Positions 1 through 7,378 of a stretch of DNA of 10,839 nucleotides are shown piece after piece (within the stretch, counting starts at the first letter, position 1; each line of letters begins with the position of its first letter). Source of the stretch: Planctomycetaceae bacterium (GTDB lineage: Bacteria > Planctomycetota > Planctomycetia > Pirellulales > Thermoguttaceae); NCBI GenBank assembly GCA_031288765.1, contig JAITQV010000183.1, forward strand, positions 1 through 10,839, given 5' to 3'. The notes beneath the pieces are model-generated. The model was not told where the DNA came from, did not search any database, and saw only the letters and a program-made list of their open reading frames with translations. The position numbers and the translations under genes were made by a program.

Positions 1-28
1 TAGTTACCCATTTTCAATTCCCTATTTT

Positions 29-34
29 AGGAGA
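29..34 (+). promoter_or_regulatory. Shine-Dalgarno site of sulfatase 1
   Basis: AGGAGA lies 6 nt before the ATG at 41. This is a good ribosome-binding site and fixes the start of the first sulfatase. No promoter can be judged because only 40 bases lie upstream. Confidence 0.7.
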
Positions 35-40
35 AAACAC

Positions 41-1672
41 ATGAAAAAATTATTGTTTGTTTTGACGATGTTGCTGTCCGTGTTTTATTGCATGTCCGGC
101 AATATTCATGCTGAAGAAAAAAACGTACCCAAAGAACCGCGCCCGAATATCCTCTTAATTCATGCAGATGATGTCGGTTGGGGCGATTTCACGAGTTACA
201 ACTCAGCGAGTAAAATTAACACGCCGGAAATTGACCGTCTTGCTCAAACCGGTATTCGTTTCACTAACGCCCATACTCCGGCGGCGTTGTGCGCACCAAC
301 ACGCTACGCACTTCTCACCGGAAATTATCCTTGGCGCGGACGTTATCCGGCGGGCGATTGGAATTGGCATACCGATACACAATTTTTGCCCGGTCAAAAA
401 ACATTCGGACATTTTCTGCAACAAGCAGGTTATCGTACGGCAATGTTCGGTAAAGCCAATCTCGGACTGGTCTATGAAAAAATGATCGATGACAATACAC
501 CCGATTTTTCGTCAAAACTTGCCGAAGGTCCGGTTCAATGGGGATTCGATTATTCGTACATTATTCCGCGCGGTCATCAGAGTTTTCCGTACGCCTTTTA
601 TGAAAACAATATACTTGTCGGTGATCCGGCTGCAATCACACAACTTAAAGCCGGTAAAGTCAACGGCGGTCAAGTGAATGCAGACGGTCCCGGTGTTCCT
701 GATTGGGATAGTTCGCAAACAGGACGGATTTTAACGGAAAAAGTTATTGCGTTCATTGATAACCATCTTGAACAGAATAAAAAAGACGGAAATAATAAAC
801 CGTTTTTGATACATTTTAATACTGATGGCGCTCATGGTCCTTACACGCCGCCGGAAACATTATTCGGACGAAAACTCGCCGGAGAAACCCAAATGGCTGC
901 GCACACCGATATGATTCTCGAAGTCGATGTGATTGTCGGGCATCTTGTCAAATCACTCAAAGAACGAAATCTTTATGCGAACACCGTGGTTATCGTTACC
1001 AGCGATAACGGCGGTATTCCTGCTGAACGTGAAAAGTTTGGTCATGACGCTGTTGGCGGGTTGCGCGGGAACAAGTCCACAATCTGGGAAGGCGGTACAC
1101 GTGTTCCATTTATTGTTCACTGGGGCGATGATACAATAAACGGTTCAAAAATTAAGCCGGAAACTGTTACGGATCAAGTTGTTGGTACGCACGATCTCGC
1201 CGCAACATTTGCCGAAATCGCCGGTGTTGAACCCGGTGAAGATCAAGCGTTAGACAGCGTGAGTTTTCTTCCCGTTTTACTCGGCAAGCAAAGCGAAGAT
1301 AAACCCATTCGTGAAAGTTTGCTCGTCCAATCAAGTCCCGGTCGTGATACAACCGAAGGGCGTATTCCGCCGGAATTAAGAGAACGATTTCAAAACCGCC
1401 AGCGTCCTTTGCAAGCCTACCAAAATTTTCGTGCAAAATCGGCGCAAGACGAAGGTTTTGACGGAATCGGTCATGCAATTTTGAAAGACCGGTGGAAATT
1501 GTTTCTTGGTTTGACGGACAAACCGGAATTTCTCGTCAATCTGAAAGACGATCCCAAAGAAGCAAACAATCTTCTTGAAGATTCGGCAAACAAAAAACGG
1601 ATTGAAGAATATCAGACCATTTACAAATCCATCCGTGAATCAAAACGCAGCACTCCGCCGTTGAAACTTTAA
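41..1672 (+). CDS. Secreted arylsulfatase A-like sulfatase (sulfatase 1)
   Basis: Predicted exported sulfate-ester hydrolase of 543 residues, an ordinary length for a type I sulfatase. The signal peptide covers about residues 1-24 (cleavage after NIHA). Visible active-site elements are the metal-binding Asp pair D43-D44 (HADDVGWGDF), the formylglycine motif C84-A-P-T-R88, H265 in AHGPYTP, the metal ligands D322-N323 in TSDNGG, and K345 in LRGNKSTIWEGG. The GKWHLG motif reads GKANLG, so the His equivalent to arylsulfatase A His125 is Asn140. The C-terminal subdomain (about residues 400-543) includes the usual RWKLFLG and DDPKEANNL elements. A strong Shine-Dalgarno site supports the start. Fold and class are secure. 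The natural substrate is unknown, and activity may be altered by the His-to-Asn change. Maturation would need a formylglycine-generating enzyme or anaerobic maturase encoded elsewhere. Confidence 0.95.
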   Translation: MKKLLFVLTMLLSVFYCMSGNIHAEEKNVPKEPRPNILLIHADDVGWGDFTSYNSASKINTPEIDRLAQTGIRFTNAHTPAALCAPTRYALLTGNYPWRGRYPAGDWNWHTDTQFLPGQKTFGHFLQQAGYRTAMFGKANLGLVYEKMIDDNTPDFSSKLAEGPVQWGFDYSYIIPRGHQSFPYAFYENNILVGDPAAITQLKAGKVNGGQVNADGPGVPDWDSSQTGRILTEKVIAFIDNHLEQNKKDGNNKPFLIHFNTDGAHGPYTPPETLFGRKLAGETQMAAHTDMILEVDVIVGHLVKSLKERNLYANTVVIVTSDNGGIPAEREKFGHDAVGGLRGNKSTIWEGGTRVPFIVHWGDDTINGSKIKPETVTDQVVGTHDLAATFAEIAGVEPGEDQALDSVSFLPVLLGKQSEDKPIRESLLVQSSPGRDTTEGRIPPELRERFQNRQRPLQAYQNFRAKSAQDEGFDGIGHAILKDRWKLFLGLTDKPEFLVNLKDDPKEANNLLEDSANKKRIEEYQTIYKSIRESKRSTPPLKL

Positions 1673-1761
1673 TTACACAACAATTATTACTTAGCCGCGT
1701 ACAAAGTAAACAGGCAAATCAATGTTGCGGATTGAATTTCTATGAAATTTGTGTAAAATAA

Positions 1762-1917
1762 ATGAAGATCGAATCCCGTGTTGATTCCGGCGGATCGCAC
1801 GGGATTACCGTATTGTCCGGTTTCCGTATTAACTCTTCGTTTTTTATGTTGCGTTATGCCGATTTTGTTATAAAAAACTCAAAAGTTTTACCAAACAAGA
1901 AAGAGAATTTAAAATGA
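1762..1917 (+). CDS. Possible 51-residue upstream ORF overlapping sulfatase 2
   Basis: An ATG at 1762 opens 51 codons whose TGA stop overlaps the ATG of sulfatase 2 as ATGA (1914-1917), the classic arrangement for translational coupling. The peptide begins MKIESRVDSGGSHG and ends in a Lys/Asn-rich tail. It has no recognisable domain, no signal peptide and no Shine-Dalgarno sequence before its ATG. A chance open frame is quite possible, since the upstream gap is only 241 bp and the reading frame also runs through a stem-loop (1772-1806). Confidence 0.2.
   Translation: MKIESRVDSGGSHGITVLSGFRINSSFFMLRYADFVIKNSKVLPNKKENLK
1772..1806 (+). repeat. Stem-loop between sulfatases 1 and 2
   Basis: A perfect 9-bp inverted repeat (AATCCCGTG at 1772-1780, CACGGGATT at 1798-1806) encloses 17 nt that can form a further 5-bp inner stem (1783-1787 with 1792-1796, one G-T pair). 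No T-run follows directly; the nearest (1840-1845) is over 30 nt away. It is therefore a poor intrinsic terminator and could be an operator, a transcript-processing element or part of a dispersed repeat. The rest of the 1673-1913 gap shows nothing clear. Confidence 0.5.
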
Positions 1918-4226
1918 AAACAAAAATTATTTTGTTCATGTTGAGTGTGCTATTATTTTGTTCCGTTATTTCAGCGGCGGAACGTCCCAATATTATTCTG
2001 ATTATGTCGGATGATATGGGGTTTTCCGATCTCGGTTGTTACGGCGGTGAAATTGTAACACCGCGATTGGATCAACTTGCCGCCGGCGGTATCCGGTTTA
2101 CACAATTTTACAATACGGCGCGATGTTGTCCGACGCGCGCATCGCTTTTAACTGGTTTGCATCCGCATCAAGCCGGAATGGGACACATGACCGGCGCACA
2201 ACATAAAGAACCCGGTTATCGCGGCGATTTATTACCGAATACCGTTACGATTGCTGAAGCGTTAAAAGCAGCGAATTACCGAACTTATTGTATTGGAAAA
2301 TGGCATGTTACGGACCAAACCGATCCGAATGGTTCAAAACACAATTGGCCTCTCCAACGCGGTTTTGATAGATATTACGGAATTGTTACGGGTGCGGCGA
2401 ATTATTTTGATCCGCATCGTCTGGTTCGGGATAATGCAACAATTTCACCGTTTGCCGATCCTGAATATACGTCCGAAAATGAATATTATCTGACTCACGC
2501 TCTAAGCGATAATGCGGTGAAATTCATTAAAGACCACAAAGCAAACACTCCGGATCAGCCGTTTTTTATGTATGTTGCTTACACGGCTGCACATTGGCCC
2601 ATGCATGCGCCGGAAGAATCCGTTGCAAAATATAAAGGAAAATACGATGCCGGTTACAAACCGGTTCGTGAAGCCCGTTACGCTCGGTTACAGGAACTCG
2701 GCGCAATTTCCAATCAATGGGAACTTTCGCCGCAGGCAAACGATTGGGAACAAATTAGTAATAAAAAGTGGGAATCGCGTTGTATGGAAGTTTACGCCGC
2801 TATGATTTCCGAAATGGATAAAGGAATTGGTCTGATTACCGATTCGCTCAGGGAAACGAATTTGTACGAAAATACGGTAATTTTGTTTCTGCAAGACAAC
2901 GGAGCTTGTGCCGAAAATATCGGACGTACGGAAATCACAACACAAACAGAACGCCCTGAAAAACCGACTTTTGAACCGATTGCCCATGATGTTATTGATC
3001 CGCCCCTGAATAACCGGACGCGTAACGGTTATCCTGTTCGGCGCGGTAAAAACGTGTTTCCGGGTCCCGGCGATACGTATATTGCTTATGGTCGCGGTTG
3101 GGCGAATGTTTCCAATACGCCGTTTCGTGAATACAAACACTGGGTTCACGAAGGCGGAATTTCAACGCCGCTCATTATTCATTCGCCGTCGCTGATCAAC
3201 AATTCTGTGAAAGGAAAATTTTACCATGAGTACGGACAACTTGTTGATATTATGGCAACATGTATTGATCTTGCCGGTACGGAATATCCGAAACAACGTA
3301 ACGGTGTTGCTGTTACACCATTACAGGGAACAAGTTTGAAACCTGCGTTTGAAGGAAAATCGTTACAACGAACCGTTCCGCTGTTTTGGGAACATGAAGG
3401 AAACAGAGCAATTCGTGACGGAAAATGGAAACTTGTTGCCAAAGGACCGCTGGGAGAATGGGAATTGTACGATATTGAAACTGACCGTACCGAGTTACAC
3501 AATCTGGCAGCACAAAATCTGCAACTCGTCGAAACTTTATCGAAACAATGGAACGATTGGGCGGTTCGCGCAAACGTGTTGCCGTGGCCTTGGAATAAAC
3601 AAGACGATAATATTGTTCCCGATAAATCACGCGGAGTAAAATTGAAATTTGATTTTACCGCAGACTCAAAAAATATTGCTGATATTTCCGGTAAACAAAA
3701 CAAAATTTCCGTACACGGTAATATTGAATTTGTTGCCAAAGACGGATTTTCGGCACGTTATTTTGACGGAAATTCATATATTGAGATTGAAAAATCACCG
3801 GCGTTGTATTGCGCTCAAACAGCGTGGAGTGTGGATGCGGCGGTTCGGGCGGAAAAACCGGACGGTGTGATTCTGGCTTACGGAGGAACACGGTACGGTT
3901 ACAGTTTGTTTCTGAAATCGGGTAAACCGGCATTTGCCGTAAGAATCGACGGTGAAATTTTTACCGCCGCCGCTGAAAATGTTATTGAAATAGATCAAAA
4001 TATTTCCAATAATCTTGTTTCGATAAAAGGCGTTATTACGCCGGAGAAAAAAGCGGAACTTTACGTCAATGGTAAAAAAAACGCAACAATAAACTTGCCT
4101 GATTTTATTATTGAAAATCCTGTTGAAGCGTTACAAATCGGTACCGATCTTGGCGGTAAAGTCAACGGTTTGGATTTGCCGAAATTCAAAGGCTGGATTG
4201 AACAAATCGAAATCAAACGAAATTAA
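1914..4226 (+). CDS. Secreted sulfatase with C-terminal LamG-like domain (sulfatase 2)
   Basis: Exported sulfatase of 770 residues, about 200 longer than a plain type I sulfatase. The signal peptide ends near residue 21 or 22 (VISAA). Core motifs are D33-D34 (SDDMGFSDLG), the formylglycine motif C71-C-P-T-R75, HPHQAGMGHM at 84-92, G128-K-W-H131, H227 in AAHWPMHAP, D328-N329 in QDNGAC, and K408 in YKHWVHEGG. The CCPTR plus HPHQAGMG pattern is that of the AtsA-type arylsulfatase branch, including a long insert between DNG and the Lys-EGG motif (about 330-408). Residues from about 574 form a predicted beta-rich concanavalin/LamG-like domain (RYFDGNSYIEI, AELYVNGKK, FKGWIEQIEI), which probably binds carbohydrate or aids attachment. 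The start is preceded by a modest AAGAGA at 1901-1906. The sulfatase call is secure; the substrate is unknown. Confidence 0.95.
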   Translation: MKTKIILFMLSVLLFCSVISAAERPNIILIMSDDMGFSDLGCYGGEIVTPRLDQLAAGGIRFTQFYNTARCCPTRASLLTGLHPHQAGMGHMTGAQHKEPGYRGDLLPNTVTIAEALKAANYRTYCIGKWHVTDQTDPNGSKHNWPLQRGFDRYYGIVTGAANYFDPHRLVRDNATISPFADPEYTSENEYYLTHALSDNAVKFIKDHKANTPDQPFFMYVAYTAAHWPMHAPEESVAKYKGKYDAGYKPVREARYARLQELGAISNQWELSPQANDWEQISNKKWESRCMEVYAAMISEMDKGIGLITDSLRETNLYENTVILFLQDNGACAENIGRTEITTQTERPEKPTFEPIAHDVIDPPLNNRTRNGYPVRRGKNVFPGPGDTYIAYGRGWANVSNTPFREYKHWVHEGGISTPLIIHSPSLINNSVKGKFYHEYGQLVDIMATCIDLAGTEYPKQRNGVAVTPLQGTSLKPAFEGKSLQRTVPLFWEHEGNRAIRDGKWKLVAKGPLGEWELYDIETDRTELHNLAAQNLQLVETLSKQWNDWAVRANVLPWPWNKQDDNIVPDKSRGVKLKFDFTADSKNIADISGKQNKISVHGNIEFVAKDGFSARYFDGNSYIEIEKSPALYCAQTAWSVDAAVRAEKPDGVILAYGGTRYGYSLFLKSGKPAFAVRIDGEIFTAAAENVIEIDQNISNNLVSIKGVITPEKKAELYVNGKKNATINLPDFIIENPVEALQIGTDLGGKVNGLDLPKFKGWIEQIEIKRN

Positions 4227-4244
4227 CGGTTAATTTCGTTTGAT
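4212..4244 (+). repeat. Perfect 15-bp stem-loop straddling the sulfatase 2 stop codon
   Basis: ATCAAACGAAATTAA (4212-4226) and its exact reverse complement (4230-4244) are separated by only CGG. The left arm is the last five codons of sulfatase 2, including its TAA stop. The downstream sequence is AT-rich but has no clean T-run, so it is either a weak terminator/attenuator before sulfatase 3 or a structure that protects the 3' end of the sulfatase 2 message. The remainder of the gap to 4331 is AT-rich with no other clear element. Confidence 0.7.
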
Positions 4245-4331
4245 GTTAAATAAAATTTGTTTCAAATTATTATTGAGACAAAAAACAATAACTATTAAAA
4301 TTAACCCTTAAACAAATTAAGGAACAATATT

Positions 4332-5708
4332 ATGAAATTACCACTTTTTTTGTTACCGTTGCTGTTTATTTTTTCAGTAAATCAGATACTTTTTGCTGAT
4401 GAAATTGATAAGCGTCCGAATATCGTTATTTTTCTTGCGGATGATCTCGGTTGGGCGGATGTCGGTTGGCATGGTACGGAAATTAAAACGCCCAATCTTG
4501 ACAAGCTTGCATCACAAGGAATAAGATTAGAACGGTTTTATGTACAGCCGGTCTGTTCGCCGACACGGGCATCACTAATGACCGGTCGTTATCCGATTCG
4601 TTACGGTTTACAAACCGGAGTGATTCGTCCTTGGTCGAATTACGGTTTGTCAACCGATGAACAAACTTTGGCTCAGGCGTTACATAATAACGGCTATTAC
4701 ACTGCAATTTTAGGAAAATGGCATCTTGGTGAAGTGGAGAAAAAATATTTGCCGCTTCAACGCGGTTTTGATTATCATTACGGTTTATATCTTGGCGCAA
4801 TGGATTACTACGAACATACTCGCGACGGCGGACTTGATTGGCATCGTAACAATCAACCGGTTCGTGAAAAAGGTTATTCGACCGATTTGCTTGCGGCAGA
4901 AGCGGAGCGGTTGATTCAATCACACAATACGTCTAAACCATTGTTTTTGTACATTCCGTTCAATGCTGTTCATTCGCCTTATCAGGAAGTTCCTGAACAA
5001 AAATGGAAGGAACAGTATGCCGATATTCCCGGAAAACCGCAACGAAAAATTTATGCCGGAATGGTTTCAACAATGGATGCGGCAATCGGCAAAGTGATTA
5101 CGGCTCTCCAAGCCAAAGGTCTTGCCGATAATACATTGATTTTCTTTTCGAGTGACAACGGAGGTCCGAATCCTAAAAACGTAACAGACAACGGTAACCT
5201 TCGCGCCGGAAAAGGAACATTGTATGAAGGCGGAGTCCGTGTTCCGGCGTTTGCCGTTTGGCATGGAAAAATCAAGCCCGGAACTATTTCGGAACAACCA
5301 ATTCATATTACCGATCTTTATCCGACTTTGCTCAAAATTACCGGAACAACAATTGAACAAAAATTACCGCTTGACGGAGTTGATATTCTGGAAACTCTTT
5401 TGGAGAACAAACCGTCTTCCCGAACAGAAATTCTGCACAATGCAGAAACAAATCGCGGAGCATTGCAACGTGATAACTGGAAACTCGTTTTGACCGATCT
5501 TGATAAACCTCAACAAACGAAGAAGGAATTGTTTTATCTGAAAGATGACCCGAATGAGCAAAACGATCTTTCGTCCGCTCATCCTGATAAAGTAGAGGAA
5601 CTCATAAAACGCTATGAAAATTATGCGAAGAGCGCGGTTCCCGCCTTGAGCAAACCGAAACCTGAAAATTTTAAACCGCGTGAAGTTTGGGGTGATTTTA
5701 ACGATTGA
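4332..5708 (+). CDS. Secreted arylsulfatase B-like sulfatase (sulfatase 3)
   Basis: Exported sulfatase of 458 residues, compact but complete. The signal peptide ends near A22 (ILFA). All canonical catalytic elements are present: D37-D38 (ADDLGWADVG), C75-S-P-T-R79, G128-K-W-H-L-G133, H214 in AVHSPYQ, D275-N276 in SSDNGG, and K294 in RAGKGTLYEGGVRVP. The stretch RYGLQTG...PLQRGFDYHYG resembles the arylsulfatase B (N-acetylgalactosamine-4-sulfatase) branch, which acts on chondroitin/dermatan-type chains in animals. Bacterial members of this branch have varied substrates, so that activity is only a possibility. AAGGA at 4319-4323, 8 nt before the ATG, supports the start. Of the five sulfatases this one has the most standard active site. 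Confidence 0.95.
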   Translation: MKLPLFLLPLLFIFSVNQILFADEIDKRPNIVIFLADDLGWADVGWHGTEIKTPNLDKLASQGIRLERFYVQPVCSPTRASLMTGRYPIRYGLQTGVIRPWSNYGLSTDEQTLAQALHNNGYYTAILGKWHLGEVEKKYLPLQRGFDYHYGLYLGAMDYYEHTRDGGLDWHRNNQPVREKGYSTDLLAAEAERLIQSHNTSKPLFLYIPFNAVHSPYQEVPEQKWKEQYADIPGKPQRKIYAGMVSTMDAAIGKVITALQAKGLADNTLIFFSSDNGGPNPKNVTDNGNLRAGKGTLYEGGVRVPAFAVWHGKIKPGTISEQPIHITDLYPTLLKITGTTIEQKLPLDGVDILETLLENKPSSRTEILHNAETNRGALQRDNWKLVLTDLDKPQQTKKELFYLKDDPNEQNDLSSAHPDKVEELIKRYENYAKSAVPALSKPKPENFKPREVWGDFND

Positions 5709-5774
5709 TTGAAAATAACAAAACAATAATTCGTTGTACATCAACAGTTACTAATTTTTTTAACTGAAATAAAC

Positions 5775-5778
5775 GAGA
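5775..5778 (+). promoter_or_regulatory. Ribosome-binding site deciding the sulfatase 4 start
   Basis: GAGA lies 7 nt before the ATG at 5786 but only 1 nt before the alternative in-frame ATG at 5780. The spacing favours 5786, giving a protein two residues shorter that begins MKRLIITV, a conventional signal-peptide start. The 71-bp gap upstream otherwise has only a weak inverted repeat (CAGTTA 5745-5750, TAACTG 5761-5766). Confidence 0.5.
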
Positions 5779-5785
5779 AATGATT

Positions 5786-7234
5786 ATGAAACGTTTAATA
5801 ATAACAGTTATGATATTATTGTTGACAAATTCCGTAATTTTCGGAGCGGAAAATAATAAACCGAACATTCTTTTTATCGCGGTTGATGATTTACGTACCG
5901 AATTAGGATGTTACGGAAAGAAGCACATTAAATCACCGAATATAGACCGTTTGGCATCACAAGGTACACTTTTTGAACACGCTTATTGTATGGTTTCTGT
6001 TTGCGGCGCGTCCCGTTCCGCATTATTGACGGGAACGCGTCCGAAGTATAATCGTTTCGTCAAAGCGGATGTTTACGCTTCCAAAGACGCCCCAAACGCG
6101 ATTCCGTTGAATACGCATTTCAAAAATAACGGTTACACAACAATCAATAACGGTAAGGTTTTCCATTTTTCGGAAGATCATAATGATGGTTGGAGCGAAC
6201 CGGCATGGCGTCCTAATGGTTCGTCTTATGCGTTACCGGAATCGTTGGAAGCGTTAAAGAACGACAGAGAATATAAAATTAAAATCGGGAAAAAGAAAAA
6301 CAATAAACCGGACGCAAGAGGACCGGCATGGGAATCCGCTGATGTACCGGATAATTTTTATCGTGACGGACAGACATTGGAAAAAAGTCTTGCCGATTTA
6401 CGGAAACTTGCGGCGAGCGGAAAACCATTTTTTCTCGCAACCGGTTTTTTGAAACCGCATCTTCCTTTTGTTGCCCCGAAAAAATACTGGGATTTGTACA
6501 AAAAAGAAGATATTAAACTACCGGAAAATTTTCGTTATGTTCCCAAAGATGTTCCCGCCGAAGCAGTTCATAATTTTGGTGAATTGCGGAACTATGCCAA
6601 TATCCCCAAAAATAACGAACCGGTTTCCGATGAAACCGCAAAAAATTTGATCCATGGTTATTACGCTTGTATTAGTTACACAGATGCATTGGTTGGTCGT
6701 TTACTTGATGAATTGGATACATTAAAACTTTCGGAGAACACAATTATTGTTCTTTGGGGTGATCATGGCTGGCATTTGGGAGAACATACGATGTGGTCAA
6801 AACACGCCGTCTTCGAGAACACAATGAATGCTCCGTTGATTATCAAATTGCCCGCACAAAAAGAAGCGAAGCGATTTTCGTTACCGGTTGAATTTATTGA
6901 TATTTATCCGACGCTGAATGAATTAACAAAATTACCGGAACCTCAAAAGAATCAGTTACAGGGAAAGAGTCTTATTCCATTGATTGAAAAACGTGTTGTT
7001 CCAAATAAGTTATACGCTGCCGGACGTTATGGAGCCGGAGATACGATTTTTGATGGGCGATTCCGTTACAGTGAATTTCGCGCGAAAAACGGCGGCGGTG
7101 AACTGGTTTCACGCATGTTGTACGACCATCAAATCGACCCGCATGAAAACGTTAATATCATCGACAATCCCGAAAACATTGCCATTATCGAAGAGTTGAG
7201 CAAAGAATTGAAACGGACAATTGATTTGCCGTAA
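5786..7234 (+). CDS. Secreted iduronate-2-sulfatase-like sulfatase (sulfatase 4)
   Basis: Exported sulfatase of 482 residues counted from the ATG at 5786; an in-frame ATG at 5780 would add two. The signal peptide ends near A21 (IFGA). The motif set is that of the iduronate-2-sulfatase (IDS) branch: D34-D35 in AVDDLRTELGCYG, formylglycine motif C73-G-A-S-R77, GKVFH at 123-127 instead of GKWH, K223-P-H225 in GFLKPHLPF, metal ligands D326-H327 in WGDHGWHLGEH, and K339 in MWSKHAVFE. In human IDS the Asp-His pair is likewise the third and fourth metal ligand. The motif has Ala at the position usually held by Pro (CxAxR), a known bacterial variant. IDS-like enzymes remove 2-O-sulfate from uronic acids in heparan/dermatan chains, but marine and gut relatives may use other polysaccharides. 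Confidence 0.94.
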   Translation: MKRLIITVMILLLTNSVIFGAENNKPNILFIAVDDLRTELGCYGKKHIKSPNIDRLASQGTLFEHAYCMVSVCGASRSALLTGTRPKYNRFVKADVYASKDAPNAIPLNTHFKNNGYTTINNGKVFHFSEDHNDGWSEPAWRPNGSSYALPESLEALKNDREYKIKIGKKKNNKPDARGPAWESADVPDNFYRDGQTLEKSLADLRKLAASGKPFFLATGFLKPHLPFVAPKKYWDLYKKEDIKLPENFRYVPKDVPAEAVHNFGELRNYANIPKNNEPVSDETAKNLIHGYYACISYTDALVGRLLDELDTLKLSENTIIVLWGDHGWHLGEHTMWSKHAVFENTMNAPLIIKLPAQKEAKRFSLPVEFIDIYPTLNELTKLPEPQKNQLQGKSLIPLIEKRVVPNKLYAAGRYGAGDTIFDGRFRYSEFRAKNGGGELVSRMLYDHQIDPHENVNIIDNPENIAIIEELSKELKRTIDLP

Positions 7235-7269
7235 TTGTTAAAATCCGAAATTGTTTTATTGCAGAAAAC

Positions 7270-7277
7270 AAGGAGGA
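7270..7277 (+). promoter_or_regulatory. Perfect Shine-Dalgarno site of the 28-codon ORF
   Basis: AAGGAGGA lies 8 nt before the ATG at 7286 and is the strongest ribosome-binding sequence in the window, better than that of any of the large genes. Its first two bases fall in the right arm of a weak 7-bp AT-rich inverted repeat (TTGTTTT 7251-7257, AAAACAA 7265-7271). Confidence 0.65.
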
Positions 7278-7285
7278 ATAGGAAA

Positions 7286-7372
7286 ATGATTTGTGTTGCT
7301 AATTTTTTTGCGCAATGCACAATCAATTGGAATTTTTTGAAACGTCTGTTAGTTATTAAAGTGAAAGGATAA
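7286..7372 (+). CDS. Possible 28-residue leader peptide or small protein
   Basis: An unrecognised short ORF (MICVANFFAQC at its start, ending VIKVKG) fills much of the 144-bp gap between sulfatases 4 and 5. It is supported by a consensus Shine-Dalgarno sequence with ideal 8-nt spacing. Its TAA stop (7370-7372) is 6 nt before the ATG of sulfatase 5, and the sulfatase 5 ribosome-binding site (AAGGA, 7365-7369) lies within its last codons, so its translation would probably affect initiation of sulfatase 5. The peptide is hydrophobic in the middle, has a basic tail and two Cys residues. It could be a leader peptide for translational coupling, a small secreted or membrane peptide, or the relic of a lost gene's N-terminus. 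Confidence 0.4.
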   Translation: MICVANFFAQCTINWNFLKRLLVIKVKG

Positions 7373-7378
7373 AAACCT

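Noticed and set aside
1849..1874. TTGCGT and TATAAA upstream of sulfatase 2 as a sigma-70 promoter
   Set aside because: The 14-bp spacing is too short for a standard promoter, so it was not annotated.
2688..3149. 153-codon minus-strand open frame inside sulfatase 2
   Set aside because: It lies entirely antisense to a well-supported sulfatase, has no recognisable motif, and is explained by the codon pattern of the real gene.
3221..3739. 172-codon minus-strand open frame inside sulfatase 2
   Set aside because: Antisense shadow of the sulfatase to LamG junction; the translation shows no domain, signal peptide or ribosome-binding site.
4243..4311. 22-codon ORF in the gap before sulfatase 3
   Set aside because: It has no Shine-Dalgarno sequence, is Lys/Ile/Leu-rich as expected of random AT-rich DNA, and its ATG lies in the hairpin arm.
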